A stretch of DNA of 64,000 nucleotides from Luteimonas sp. 9C. Lineage in GTDB: Bacteria; Pseudomonadota; Gammaproteobacteria; Xanthomonadales; Xanthomonadaceae. The translations under genes were made by a program, and so were the position numbers. This document shows, piece by piece, positions 18,852 to 27,847 of this stretch; position 1 is the first letter of the stretch; each line of letters starts with the position of its first letter. Location of the stretch: contig NZ_LR733312.1 in the NCBI RefSeq assembly GCF_902506295.1, forward strand, positions 1,149,572-1,213,571, given 5' to 3'. The notes below the pieces were generated by a model that did not search any database, was not told the DNA's origin, and saw only the letters and a program-made list of their open reading frames with translations.

Positions 18852-19204
18852 CCGGCACCTGGACCCTGCTGCACAACCCGCGGTGCTCGAAGTCGCGCGC
18901 CGCGCTCGAGTTGCTGCAGACGCGGGGCATCGAGGCCGACGTCGTGCGATATCTCGACACCCCCCTCGATGCCGACATGCTGCGCACGCTGCTGCGCCGC
19001 CTCGACCTCGCGCCGCGCGCCCTGCTGCGGACCGGCGAGGCCGCCTATCGCACGCTCGGACTCGACGACGCGGCGCTCGAGGACGCTGCGATCATCGATG
19101 CGATGGTCCGCCACCCCGAGCTGATCGAACGCCCGATCCTCGTCCATGGGGAGCGCGCGGTCATCGGACGCCCGACCGAGCGCCTGCTCGCACTGCTCGA
19201 CTGA
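18848..19204 (+). CDS. arsC: ArsC-family (glutaredoxin-dependent) arsenate reductase-like protein
   Basis: 118 residues of the ArsC/Spx thioredoxin-like fold. The active cysteine is Cys13 in HNPRCSKSRAALELL, and VIGRPTERLL near the end matches the ArsC C-terminus. E. coli ArsC (141 residues) reduces arsenate using glutaredoxin. No other ars gene is adjacent, so a different role in this operon is possible. Confidence 0.8.
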   Translation: MTGTWTLLHNPRCSKSRAALELLQTRGIEADVVRYLDTPLDADMLRTLLRRLDLAPRALLRTGEAAYRTLGLDDAALEDAAIIDAMVRHPELIERPILVHGERAVIGRPTERLLALLD

Positions 19205-19225
19205 CCGGCACGCGCCGGCGGCGCG

Positions 19226-20857
19226 TCAGTGGGTCCGTTTCGCCACGTGCATCGCCGACGCCCGCGCCGGCGGCGCGAAGCTGTCGGCCCGCGCGCTCGG
19301 CCAGAACGTCTTGAACACCGCGTGCTCGGGCACGCCGGTCAGCAGTTCGCCCGGCTCCAGGAAGCGGTACAGGGCCGCCAGCGATCGCACCTCGGTCGGC
19401 GTGACACGGCGCAGGATGTGCTCGGGCCCGATCTGCATCGGATGCTCCAGCCCGGCCGCGCCGATCATGTCGCGCAGCGCCTTGAGCGTGTTCTGGTGGA
19501 AATGGAACACGCGATTGGCCTTGTCCGGCACGTCGAGGAGGCGCCAGCGCGCGGGATCCTGCGTGGCGACGCCGGTCGGACACTGGTCGGTATGGCAGGT
19601 GCGCGACTGGATGCAGCCCAGCGAGAACATGAAACCGCGTCCCGCGTTGCACCAGTCCGCGCCCATCGCGAGCGTGCGCGCGATGTCGAAGCCACTGGTG
19701 ATCTTGCCTGCCGCGGCCACGCGGATGCGGTCGCGCAGGCCGATGCCCACCAGCGTGTTGTGCACCAGCATCAGCGCCTCCTGCAGCGGCAGGCCGACGT
19801 GGTTGATGAATTCCGAGGGAGCAGCGCCGGTGCCGCCCTCGGCGCCGTCGACGACGATGAAATCCGGCAGGATGCCGCTGTCGAGCATGGCGCGGGCGAT
19901 GCCGAACCATTCCCAAGGATGCCCGATCGCCAGCTTGAAGCCCGCCGGCTTGCCGCCCGACAGCGTGCGCATGCGGTCCACGAACTCCAGCAGGCCGAGC
20001 GGTGTGGAGAACGTGGTATGCGCGGCCGGCGACTCGCAATCCACGCCGACGGGGATGCCGCGGGTCTCGGCGATTTCCGCCGTGACCTTGGCGCCGGGCA
20101 GCATGCCGCCATGGCCGGGCTTGGCGCCTTGCGAGAGTTTCAGTTCGACCATGCGCACCTGCGGGTCCGCGGCATGTCGCGCGAACAGGTCTTCGTCGAA
20201 GCGGCCCTTGGCATCGCGGCAGCCGAAATAGCCGGACCCGATTTCCCAGACCAGGTCACCGCCGTGCTCGCGATGGTAGGGCGAAATCGCGCCCTCCCCG
20301 GTGTCGTGATAGAAATTGCCGCGCTTCGCGCCGAGGTTCAGCGCACGGATCGCGTTGGCCGACAACGAGCCGAAACTCATCGCCGAAATGTTGAACACGC
20401 TGGCCGTGTACGGCTGCGCGCGCTCGTCGCCGACGGGAACCCGGAAATCGAACGACGCAGCGTGCGCAGGCACCAGCGAATGGTTGATCCATTCGTACTG
20501 CGTGCCGTACATCGGCAGCTCGCTGCCGAAGGGCACGACGTCGCTGACGTTCTTCGCCCGCTGGTACACCAGCGCCCGCTGCTGGCGCGAGAACGGCACC
20601 TCGTCCTGGTCGTCCTCGATGAAGTACTGGCGGATCTCGGGCCGGAATGCTTCCAGCCCATAGCGGAAGTGCGCGGTCAGCGGATAGCTGCGACGCAGGG
20701 TCGCGCGCGTCTGCAGCAGGTCGACCGTGCCCAGCACCGACAGTGCGACGAACGGAATCGCTGCGAGCGACCAGCCCAGTGCCTGGTGCAGCACCGCCAT
20801 GACGATCGAGACCACGGCCAGCGCGACGCAGACTGCGAATGTGAGATAGCGGACCAT
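19226..20857 (-). CDS. FMN-binding glutamate-synthase-family membrane protein
   Basis: 543 residues. Two N-terminal membrane segments (YLTFAVCVALAVVSIVMAVL, WSLAAIPFVALSVLGTVDLL) precede the FMN-binding alpha/beta barrel of glutamate synthase: GSLSANAIRALNLGAKRGNF, GMLPGAKVTAEI, DGAEGGTGAAPSEF and the Cys cluster SLGCIQSRTCHTDQCPTGVA. It lacks the glutaminase domain, so it is not a full GltB. AGGGAG sits upstream of the ATG at 20857. The physiological reaction is unknown. It is convergent with the arsC operon, 21 bp apart. Confidence 0.88.
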   Translation of the reverse strand: MVRYLTFAVCVALAVVSIVMAVLHQALGWSLAAIPFVALSVLGTVDLLQTRATLRRSYPLTAHFRYGLEAFRPEIRQYFIEDDQDEVPFSRQQRALVYQRAKNVSDVVPFGSELPMYGTQYEWINHSLVPAHAASFDFRVPVGDERAQPYTASVFNISAMSFGSLSANAIRALNLGAKRGNFYHDTGEGAISPYHREHGGDLVWEIGSGYFGCRDAKGRFDEDLFARHAADPQVRMVELKLSQGAKPGHGGMLPGAKVTAEIAETRGIPVGVDCESPAAHTTFSTPLGLLEFVDRMRTLSGGKPAGFKLAIGHPWEWFGIARAMLDSGILPDFIVVDGAEGGTGAAPSEFINHVGLPLQEALMLVHNTLVGIGLRDRIRVAAAGKITSGFDIARTLAMGADWCNAGRGFMFSLGCIQSRTCHTDQCPTGVATQDPARWRLLDVPDKANRVFHFHQNTLKALRDMIGAAGLEHPMQIGPEHILRRVTPTEVRSLAALYRFLEPGELLTGVPEHAVFKTFWPSARADSFAPPARASAMHVAKRTH

Positions 20858-21096
20858 CGGACTCCCTTTCAACGACAGCCGGCCACGATGCCCGGCCCGC
20901 CATCCTCCCCGGACGACTGTGGATTCCAGCGACAGGCCGGTCCGGCCCGTGCTGCACGTTGTCCCCATGGTAGGTAGCGATCTGTCACGGAGCCAGCGGA
21001 AACTGAATGTTCCGTTGCAGGCGCCATCGCTTCACGGCGGTTTGGCGCGCCGCTGCCTACTGTCGACTCCGTTCCCACCCGTGTCCTGACGCCCCG

Positions 21097-21348
21097 ATGC
21101 CGCTGCCTGCCTACAACCCGGTGATCCTCGCGGAGATGACGCGTGCCGCGCATGCGGATCTGCCGGACGCCGACTGGCACGAGCTCGAGCCGGTGCTGCG
21201 CGCGCAATGGGAGCGGATGCCGCGGGCGATCGGTTGGGATACCGCGCGCCCTTCGGCCGCTGCACATTTCCGCAGCTTGCGCGGGCTGCCGGACGCCGCC
21301 GAGGTGGTGGGCGTCGACCCGGCCGGTGCACGGCAGGAGCTCACATGA
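21097..21348 (+). CDS. Hypothetical small protein
   Basis: 83 residues, no recognised family, no signal or membrane segment. It is helix-rich and acidic at the start (NPVILAEMTRAAHADLPDADWHE). The ATG at 21097 is chosen because the upstream extension has a random-looking basic composition. Its stop overlaps the next start within ATGATC, so the two genes are probably one unit. Confidence 0.6.
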   Translation: MPLPAYNPVILAEMTRAAHADLPDADWHELEPVLRAQWERMPRAIGWDTARPSAAAHFRSLRGLPDAAEVVGVDPAGARQELT

Positions 21349-21653
21349 TCGCGCCCCGTACCCTCTGGCGTGTACTGGTCCTGCCGGTCTACATCCTGAT
21401 CACCGGCGCGGTCTTCGCCCTCGCCGTGCGCAATACCGCCGGCTCGATCCTCTCGCCGCTCGCCGCACTTGCGCCCTGGATCTTCGTCGTCGCGGTCGGC
21501 CTGGCCCTGCTGTCAATCGCGGGTGCGGCGATGCGCTGGCGCCGCAGGCTGGCGGCCGTACGCCGGGTCCGCGCCGCGCAGGTGCGTGTAGTGGATCATG
21601 CCTGGGAAGCGGACGACGCCGACGGCGTCGCGCAGCACGCCGGACGCAGCTGA
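21345..21653 (+). CDS. Hypothetical two-span membrane protein
   Basis: 102 residues with two hydrophobic segments (LVLPVYILITGAVFALAV, APWIFVVAVGLALLSIAGAA) and a basic cytosolic-type tail (RWRRRLAAVRRVRAAQ). No family recognised. It overlaps the preceding small gene, suggesting the pair acts together. It is convergent with the diguanylate cyclase gene. Confidence 0.65.
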   Translation: MIAPRTLWRVLVLPVYILITGAVFALAVRNTAGSILSPLAALAPWIFVVAVGLALLSIAGAAMRWRRRLAAVRRVRAAQVRVVDHAWEADDADGVAQHAGRS

Positions 21654-21666
21654 TCGAAGATCTGCC

Positions 21667-22641
21667 TCAGAGCGGCTCGGCGATGTGGATCGCGTTGCCG
21701 CCTGCCCGCTTGGCCTGGTACAGCGACGCGTCCGCACGCGCGAACCAGTCCTGCCAGTCGCGTTCGGCCGACAGCATCGCGCCGCCGACTGCCACGGTGA
21801 TGCGACCGCCCGGCCCGACGACACGCGACGCGACGGCATCGCGCACCCGCTCCGCCGCGCGCGTCAGCGCCTGCTCCGAATCGAGCGGCAGCAGCATCAC
21901 GAATTCCTCCCCGCCGAAACGGTAGACCGAATCGCCCTGGCGCAACTCGCCCCGCAGCAGCGCAGCCAGATCGATCAGCACCGCATCGCCCGCGGCGTGG
22001 CCGAAGGTGTCGTTGACTGCCTTGAAGCGGTCGATGTCGAGGATCAGCAGGCCTGCCCGGCCGTTCCGGCCGGTCGCGATTGCATGGCGCAGGTCCGCTT
22101 CGAGCATGCCGCGATTGGGAATGCGGGTCAGCGGGTCGAGACTCGCCAGCAGTTCGAGTGAGGTGCTGTGGGTGCGCAGGCGCCGCGCGAACACCAGCGA
22201 AAACGCGTAGACCAGCGACCAGGTCACCAGGGTGCTGATGTGGTACGGACCGATGTCGCGCCAGAGCAACGTCACCGAAGCGGTCAACAGCAGCGCCGCA
22301 CCGCTCCAGGTCGCCACGCGCAGGGGCGCGAGGTAGAAATTGGTCATCAGGACGACATAGACCCAGCCGCTGGCGGTCTGCCCGAGCGTCAGGCACGCCA
22401 GCATCGCGAAGCCGGAATTGAGCACCGCCATCCACGCCCCCGCGCGCTCGGTCCGCTCCTCGCGCCAGGCCAGCCGCACGACCGCGATCATCGTGAGCAC
22501 CACGGCGCCGTCGAGTGCCGCGACGCCCCAGTCGCCCCGCGCAAGCCGCCAGACGAGGAAGCTCCCGAGCACGACCGCGGTCACCAACCCCAACAGGGTG
22601 ATGATGGTCAGGCGGAAGTTGTTCCGGAGTCTGGAGATCAT
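21667..22641 (-). CDS. Membrane-bound diguanylate cyclase (GGDEF)
   Basis: 324 residues. Five or six N-terminal membrane segments form a sensor-like region up to about residue 160. The GGDEF domain follows, with LDPLTRIPNRGMLE, LDIDRFKAVNDTFGH and the active-site loop RFGGEEF. An inhibitory RxxD (RQGD) sits five residues before GGEEF, so product inhibition is expected. It makes cyclic di-GMP. The ATG at 22641 (MISRLRNN) is chosen at the start of the first membrane-proximal segment. Confidence 0.93.
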   Translation of the reverse strand: MISRLRNNFRLTIITLLGLVTAVVLGSFLVWRLARGDWGVAALDGAVVLTMIAVVRLAWREERTERAGAWMAVLNSGFAMLACLTLGQTASGWVYVVLMTNFYLAPLRVATWSGAALLLTASVTLLWRDIGPYHISTLVTWSLVYAFSLVFARRLRTHSTSLELLASLDPLTRIPNRGMLEADLRHAIATGRNGRAGLLILDIDRFKAVNDTFGHAAGDAVLIDLAALLRGELRQGDSVYRFGGEEFVMLLPLDSEQALTRAAERVRDAVASRVVGPGGRITVAVGGAMLSAERDWQDWFARADASLYQAKRAGGNAIHIAEPL

Positions 22642-22819
22642 CGTGGTGTCGCCCCTAGCGGCACGCGCCGACCGCGTGCCCGACCCTGCTGCCGACCCGC
22701 ACGGTGTCTGCGCTGGTCGAACCCTGAACCGGTGCCTTGAACGCGACCGTGAAGAGACGCCGGGCGGCGGGCCGCGCGCACGCACTGCGGAATCGGCCCG
22801 TCCATCACGCGGCCGACGA

Positions 22820-22906
22820 TGGTGCCCGGAGCCGGAATCGAACCGGCACGACCTTGCGGCCAACGGATTTTAAGTCCGGTGCGTCTACCAGTTTCGCCAT
22901 CCGGGC
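22820..22906 (-). tRNA. tRNA-Leu (TAA)
   Basis: 87 nt including CCA. Acceptor GCCCGGA/TCCGGGC, anticodon TAA, long variable arm. It is last of four tRNAs downstream of pgsA. Confidence 0.96.
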
Positions 22907-23007
22907 AATTGGATGACAGCGTGCGCCAGCGCGCCGCCGATTGGAACCATCGCGACAGTCGCGACGCCAGATACGAAAAAGCCCCGCATCTGCAGGGCCT
23001 TTCGAAC

Positions 23008-23083
23008 TGGAGCGGGAAAAGGGGCTCGAACCCTCGACCTCAACCTTGGCAAGGTTGCGCTCTACCAACTGAGCTATTCCCGC
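23008..23083 (-). tRNA. tRNA-Gly (GCC), distal copy
   Basis: 76 nt including CCA. Acceptor GCGGGAA, anticodon GCC. Same sequence as the copy at 23281-23356. Confidence 0.96.
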
Positions 23084-23129
23084 TTGGAACCGAATTGTAA
23101 CCCGCCTGCCACCTGTGTGGTGCGCCGGC

Positions 23130-23203
23130 TGGAGGCCTGGGTCGGAATCGAACCGGCGTACACGGATTTGCAATCCGCTGCATAACCACTCTGCCACCAG
23201 GCC
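23130..23203 (-). tRNA. tRNA-Cys (GCA)
   Basis: 74 nt including CCA. Acceptor GGCCTGG, anticodon GCA. It lies between the two tRNA-Gly copies. Confidence 0.96.
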
Positions 23204-23280
23204 GGTGACGCCGTGCAGGACGTTTGATCCTGTCGACAAAACGAAACCCCGCATGCAACCCGGGGCGTCGTCTTCGAAAC

Positions 23281-23356
23281 TGGAGCGGGAAAAGGGGCTC
23301 GAACCCTCGACCTCAACCTTGGCAAGGTTGCGCTCTACCAACTGAGCTATTCCCGC
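23281..23356 (-). tRNA. tRNA-Gly (GCC), proximal copy
   Basis: 76 nt including CCA, anticodon GCC, 36 bp after pgsA. The order pgsA-Gly-Cys-(Gly)-Leu mirrors E. coli pgsA-glyW-cysT-leuZ. Confidence 0.96.
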
Positions 23357-23392
23357 TTGGGAGGCGAAATTCTACCCGTCGCCGCCGGGGTG

Positions 23393-23992
23393 TCAATACT
23401 TGTTCTTTTCCGCGGCACGCATGATCGGCCATGCCGCGCGCAGATACAGCAGTCCCGACCACAACGTCAGGATCGCCGCGATCGCCAGCAGCCAGTCGCC
23501 GATGATGAAGATCTCGCGGCCCAGCCACGGCAGCGGACGCGGTGGCTGGTCGGGTGTCACCGAATACAGCAGGCACAGCAGCGCGACCATCTGCGCAATG
23601 GTCTTGATCTTGCCGATCGCCGCGACGCGCACCGTCGCCCGCTGGCCCAGCTCGGCCATCCATTCGCGCAGGGCGGACACCGCGATCTCGCGGCCCACGA
23701 TCACCGCCGCCCAGAACGCCATCCACGGCGTGGGATGCCCCTGCACGATCAGAAACAGCGCGACGGCCACCATTAGCTTGTCGGCCACCGGATCGAGGAA
23801 GGCGCCGAATGCGGAGTACTGGTGGTACTTGCGCGCGATCCAGCCGTCGAGCCAGTCGGTGATCGACGCGAATGCGAACACCAGCGCGGTGGCGAAGTTG
23901 GTCCACTGGAACGGCAGATAGAACACCAGCACCAGCACCGGGATCAGCATGATCCGCATCAGCGTGATCCAGGTGGGAATCGTGAATTTCAT
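23393..23992 (-). CDS. pgsA: CDP-diacylglycerol--glycerol-3-phosphate 3-phosphatidyltransferase
   Basis: A 199-residue inner-membrane enzyme making phosphatidylglycerol phosphate. The CDP-alcohol phosphotransferase motif is complete: DWLDGWIARK, then GAFLDPVADK. Hydrophobic segments flank it on both sides. It follows uvrC by 18 bp and precedes the tRNA cluster, a conserved gammaproteobacterial order. Confidence 0.95.
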   Translation of the reverse strand: MKFTIPTWITLMRIMLIPVLVLVFYLPFQWTNFATALVFAFASITDWLDGWIARKYHQYSAFGAFLDPVADKLMVAVALFLIVQGHPTPWMAFWAAVIVGREIAVSALREWMAELGQRATVRVAAIGKIKTIAQMVALLCLLYSVTPDQPPRPLPWLGREIFIIGDWLLAIAAILTLWSGLLYLRAAWPIMRAAEKNKY

Positions 23993-24010
23993 CGGACGCC
24001 TGTGGGGGAT

Positions 24011-25933
24011 TCAGTCGTGTCCGGCGCCTGGGCCGGGGTCGAGCCCGTGTAGGGTCGCATAGATGCGCTGCGCGAGCGCTGCGTTGACGCCTTCGACCTG
24101 GGCGATCTGCTCGGCGCCAGCGGCCTTGAGCCCGCCCAGACCACCGAAATGCTTCAGCAGACTGGCACGGCGGCGCGGGCCGATGCCGGGAATGTCTTCG
24201 AGCCGGCTGGTCGTGCGCGCCTTCTGACGGCGTCCACGATGCCCGGTGATCGCGAACCGGTGCGCTTCGTCGCGCACCTGCTGCACCAGTTGCAGGCCGG
24301 GCGACGCTGCCCCGGGCTTCAGCGCGCGACCGTCCGGCAGCAGCAGGGTTTCATCCCCGGGCTTGCGCGCCTCGCCCTTGGCGACACCGACCAGGCAGAT
24401 ACCGGTGATGCCCAGCGTGTCGAGCACCGTACGCGCCTGCGCGACCTGGCCGGTGCCGCCGTCGATCAGCAGCACGTCGGGCAGGATGCCGGCGCCTTCC
24501 GCCGCGGCGGGCACGTCGGTGCCCGCCTCCACAGCCGCGACCTCGGCGGCGCGCGCGTCAGCCGCCTTGCGGAAGCGCCGGGTCAGCGCCTGGTGCATCG
24601 CCGCGTAGTCGTCGCCCGGCTCGATGCCGGCGATGTTGTAGCGGCGGTACTGGCCGCGCACGGGGCCGGCCGCATCGAACACCACGCACGAGGCGACCGT
24701 CGCCTCACCCATGGTGTGGCTGATGTCGAAACATTCGATGCGCTGCGCGACTGCCGCCAGGCCGAGCATCTCGCGCAACGATTCGGCGCGCGCATTCTGC
24801 GCAGCCTGGCTGCTCATTTCCGTCGCCAGTGAGATCTCGGCGTTGCGGCGCGCCAGATCCACATAGCGCGCCCGGTCGCCGCGCACGCTGGTCTTGATGG
24901 TCACCCGGCGACCGCCGGATTCGCTGAAGGCCTGCTCGAGCAGGGGCACGTCCTCGATGGCGCGGTCGAGCACGATCTCGCGCGGCGGCGCCTGCTCGGC
25001 GTAATGCTGGGACACGAACGCGGCCAGCACCTCGGCCGGATCGTCACTGCCGTTGGTGCGCGGATGGAAGGCGCGCGTGCCGAGGTTACGGCCGTCGCGA
25101 AAGGCCAGCAGCAGCACGCAGGCCTGGCTGCCCTGCATCGCGCAGGCGAGGACGTCGAGTTCGGCGACCTTGCCGTCGACGTACTGGCGCGCCTGCATGC
25201 TGCGCATGTTGCCGAGCAGGTCGCGCAGGCGCGCGGCATCCTCGAAATCGAGCTTCTCGGCCGCCGCCTCCATGTCGCGCGTGACCTCCTGCGTGAGCTC
25301 GTCGCTGCGTCCGTCGAGGAACAGCGACGCGCGCCGCACGGCATCGCCGTAATCCTGCGCCGAGATCATGCCGACGCAGGGCGCGGTGCAGCGTCCGATC
25401 TGGTGCTGCAGGCAGGGCCGCGAGCGGTTGCGGAACACGCTGTCCTCGCAGTTGCGCAGCTTGAACAATTTCTGCATCAGGTTCAGCGTTTCGCGGACCG
25501 CGGTCACGCCGGGATACGGTCCGAAATAGCGGCCCGGCACGTTGCGCGGCCCGCGGTGCACGGCGATGCGCGGCCAGTCGTCGCGGGTCACCAGCACGTA
25601 GGGATAGCTCTTGTCGTCGCGCAACGACACGTTGTAGCGCGGCCTGAGCGACTTGATCAGCTCGTTTTCCAGCAGCAGCGCTTCGGCCTCGCTGCGCGTG
25701 ACGGTGGTCTCCATGCGCGCGATCTGCGCGATCATCGCCATCGTGCGGGTGACCTTGGGCGTGGCGTTGAAGTAACTCGCCACGCGCTTGCGCAGATCCG
25801 CCGCCTTGCCGACATACAGCACGGTGTCGTCGGCCGCGTACATGCGGTAGACGCCCGGTGCGGTGCTGAGTCCAGCGACGAACGCCTTGCCGTCGAATTC
25901 CACCCCGCCGCCTGCCTTGCGCGGCCCGGTCAT
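24011..25933 (-). CDS. uvrC: UvrABC system protein C (excinuclease subunit)
   Basis: 640 residues making both incisions in nucleotide excision repair. Domains in order: GIY-YIG nuclease (GVYRMYAADDTVLYVGKAADL), a Cys-containing region (RPCLQHQIGRCTAPCVG), the UVR motif that binds UvrB (about residues 205-240), the RNase H-like second nuclease (CFDISHTMGE, DVLLIDGGTGQV) and C-terminal helix-hairpin-helices (LEDIPGIGPRRR). The ATG at 25933 overlaps the stop of the upstream NHL gene by four bases. Confidence 0.95.
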   Translation of the reverse strand: MTGPRKAGGGVEFDGKAFVAGLSTAPGVYRMYAADDTVLYVGKAADLRKRVASYFNATPKVTRTMAMIAQIARMETTVTRSEAEALLLENELIKSLRPRYNVSLRDDKSYPYVLVTRDDWPRIAVHRGPRNVPGRYFGPYPGVTAVRETLNLMQKLFKLRNCEDSVFRNRSRPCLQHQIGRCTAPCVGMISAQDYGDAVRRASLFLDGRSDELTQEVTRDMEAAAEKLDFEDAARLRDLLGNMRSMQARQYVDGKVAELDVLACAMQGSQACVLLLAFRDGRNLGTRAFHPRTNGSDDPAEVLAAFVSQHYAEQAPPREIVLDRAIEDVPLLEQAFSESGGRRVTIKTSVRGDRARYVDLARRNAEISLATEMSSQAAQNARAESLREMLGLAAVAQRIECFDISHTMGEATVASCVVFDAAGPVRGQYRRYNIAGIEPGDDYAAMHQALTRRFRKAADARAAEVAAVEAGTDVPAAAEGAGILPDVLLIDGGTGQVAQARTVLDTLGITGICLVGVAKGEARKPGDETLLLPDGRALKPGAASPGLQLVQQVRDEAHRFAITGHRGRRQKARTTSRLEDIPGIGPRRRASLLKHFGGLGGLKAAGAEQIAQVEGVNAALAQRIYATLHGLDPGPGAGHD

Positions 25934-27357
25934 TCGCCTATCGGGATGTGGCGCACGGCGCCGCTGACCGGATCGAGCCGCAGCACCGCGTGCGCATCGG
26001 TGTCGGCGATCCACACCGCATCGCTGCCGATCGCCAGTCCCCCGGGGGCGTGCAGTCGCTGCGGCAGCTCGAACGAGGTCAGTTCACCGCCGCCCAGACG
26101 CAGCCGGCGCAGGCTGTCGTTGCCGGCATCGGCGATCCACAACACCGGCGCATCGGGTTCGAGCGCGAGCGCCTGTGGATGCTGCAGGCGGGCGTCGGTG
26201 CGCGGCCCGTCGACACGGCCGAACTGCCAGGGATCCTGGCCGATCAGCGTCGACACCGCGCCGGTACGCGTATGCACGCTGCGGACGGCGGAGCCGCTGG
26301 CGTCGCAGACGTAGAGCGTCTGCTGCACGCAGGCGAGCGAGACCGGCTCGCCGAACGACGCCATCTGGCCGGTGCCGTCCATCACCGCCAGCTTGCCGTT
26401 GCCGGCCAGCAATTCGATCGTCGACCGGCCGAGGTCCAGCCGCCAGATGCGGTTGTCGCCCGCGCAGGCGATGTAGAGCCTGTCGCCGACGAGCACGATG
26501 TCGCGCGGCTGGTCGAGCGCCACTGCGCGCGGATCGGCGAGTGCACCTTCGCTGGTGATGCCCGGCCGGCCGGCGCCACAGATCGTCGCGATGTCGCCGC
26601 TGCGCAGCTCGATGCGACGCACCGCGTGATTGCCGGTGTCGGCCACGTACAGCACGTCCCGCTCGACGTAGATGCCATGCGGACGGGTGAACGCCGCGAG
26701 TTCCATCGGCCCGTCGATGAAGCCGGGACTGCCGCTGCCGAACTGGCGCAGCACGCGCCCGCTGGTGTCGCACTCGAGCACACGGTGGTGACCGCTGTCG
26801 GCGACGTAGAGAAAATTGCCGGACAGCGCGAGGCCGACCGGGAAGCGCAGCGGCAACGGCGGCTCGCCGCTGCGACGCATGCGGATCGGCTCGACGCTGA
26901 CCGGGTACGGCGTGAGCTCGGCCGCCAGCGCACTCACGCGCGCGTCGAGCTCGCGGATGCCGCCTTCGCCGACGATGCGCTCGCGCACGCGGCCATCGCC
27001 GTCGATCAGCACCACCGTCGGCCAGGCCTCGATGCCGTAGTGCTGCCACAGCGTCCAGTCCGGATCGTGGGCGACGGGAAACTCCACCTGCTGGCGATGC
27101 GTGCGCTTGGCGGCGCGGCGCGGCTCGCGCTCGGCGTCGAAGCGCGGCACGTGTACGGCCACCACATTGAGGCGCTCACGGTGCCGCGCGCGCAGATGGC
27201 CCAGATCGGCCAGACGCTGCTGCGACCAGGCCGAGGCGAGGTTCACGAACGCGAGCGCGCAGACCTTGCCCCGCAACTGCGCCATGCGCAGCGGGTCGGT
27301 CAGGTTCAGCCACTCCAGGCTGGCCGGGAACTCGGGAGCGGTCGCGGCGTCGGTCAT
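25930..27357 (-). CDS. Thioredoxin-fold/NHL-repeat protein (NHLRC2-like)
   Basis: 475 residues. An N-terminal thioredoxin-like domain (WPTVVLIDGDGRVRERIVGE) lacks the CxxC: the matching position reads FVNLASAWSQQRL, so it cannot do disulfide exchange. Residues 160-470 contain a series of NHL beta-propeller blades (FLYVADSGHHRVL, VLYVADTGNHAVRRIEL, RLYIACAGDNRIWRLDL). The architecture matches NHLRC2-type proteins, whose bacterial role is unclear. It overlaps uvrC by ATGA and follows the phosphatase gene by 7 bp. Confidence 0.82.
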   Translation of the reverse strand: MTDAATAPEFPASLEWLNLTDPLRMAQLRGKVCALAFVNLASAWSQQRLADLGHLRARHRERLNVVAVHVPRFDAEREPRRAAKRTHRQQVEFPVAHDPDWTLWQHYGIEAWPTVVLIDGDGRVRERIVGEGGIRELDARVSALAAELTPYPVSVEPIRMRRSGEPPLPLRFPVGLALSGNFLYVADSGHHRVLECDTSGRVLRQFGSGSPGFIDGPMELAAFTRPHGIYVERDVLYVADTGNHAVRRIELRSGDIATICGAGRPGITSEGALADPRAVALDQPRDIVLVGDRLYIACAGDNRIWRLDLGRSTIELLAGNGKLAVMDGTGQMASFGEPVSLACVQQTLYVCDASGSAVRSVHTRTGAVSTLIGQDPWQFGRVDGPRTDARLQHPQALALEPDAPVLWIADAGNDSLRRLRLGGGELTSFELPQRLHAPGGLAIGSDAVWIADTDAHAVLRLDPVSGAVRHIPIGE

Positions 27358-27364
27358 GCCCGGA

Positions 27365-27847
27365 TTATGCGCGAACGGCCGGAGCGCCGCGTCGATGCCG
27401 CGCGACGATCGTCTGGGCCGCCGCATCGACCAGTTGCCAGACCGATTCGAAGCCCGCCGCGTCGCCGGTATACGGGTCCGGCACGTCGCCGCCGCCCTGC
27501 CCGGCCCAGTCCAGGAACAACGCGATTTCGCCGGTGGCACCGGCCGGCCGGCGCTCGCGCACGATGCGCAGGGTGCTGGCGTCAGCGCACAGCAGCACGT
27601 CGAAATCGCGGTAGTCGGCATCCTCCAGCGTGCGGGCACGCAGGCCGGCGATGTCGACGCCGTGGCCGGCGGCATTGCGGATCGCGCGCGGATCCGGGAG
27701 ATCGCCGACGTGCCAGTCGCCGGTGCCGCAGGAGTCGACCTCGAGGGCACCGGCTAGACCTGCGGCCGTGATCCGCGCACGCAGCGCGCCTTCGGCCATC
27801 GGCGAGCGGCAGATGTTGCCCAGGCAGACCACCAGCAGGCGGGTCAT
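27365..27847 (-). CDS. Low-molecular-weight protein tyrosine phosphatase
   Basis: 160 residues. The P-loop CX5R is C8 to R14 in [15 protein letters not shown], and the general-acid Asp is in DVPDPYTGD near residue 128. Members dephosphorylate tyrosine kinases of polysaccharide export or other proteins. It overlaps kdsB by four bases, tying it to the lipopolysaccharide operon. Confidence 0.92.
   Translation of the reverse strand: MTRLLVVCLGNICRSPMAEGALRARITAAGLAGALEVDSCGTGDWHVGDLPDPRAIRNAAGHGVDIAGLRARTLEDADYRDFDVLLCADASTLRIVRERRPAGATGEIALFLDWAGQGGGDVPDPYTGDAAGFESVWQLVDAAAQTIVARHRRGAPAVRA

Noticed and set aside
18848..19204. Arsenic-resistance operon
   Set aside because: Only an ArsC-like gene is present; no arsR, arsB or acr3 nearby.
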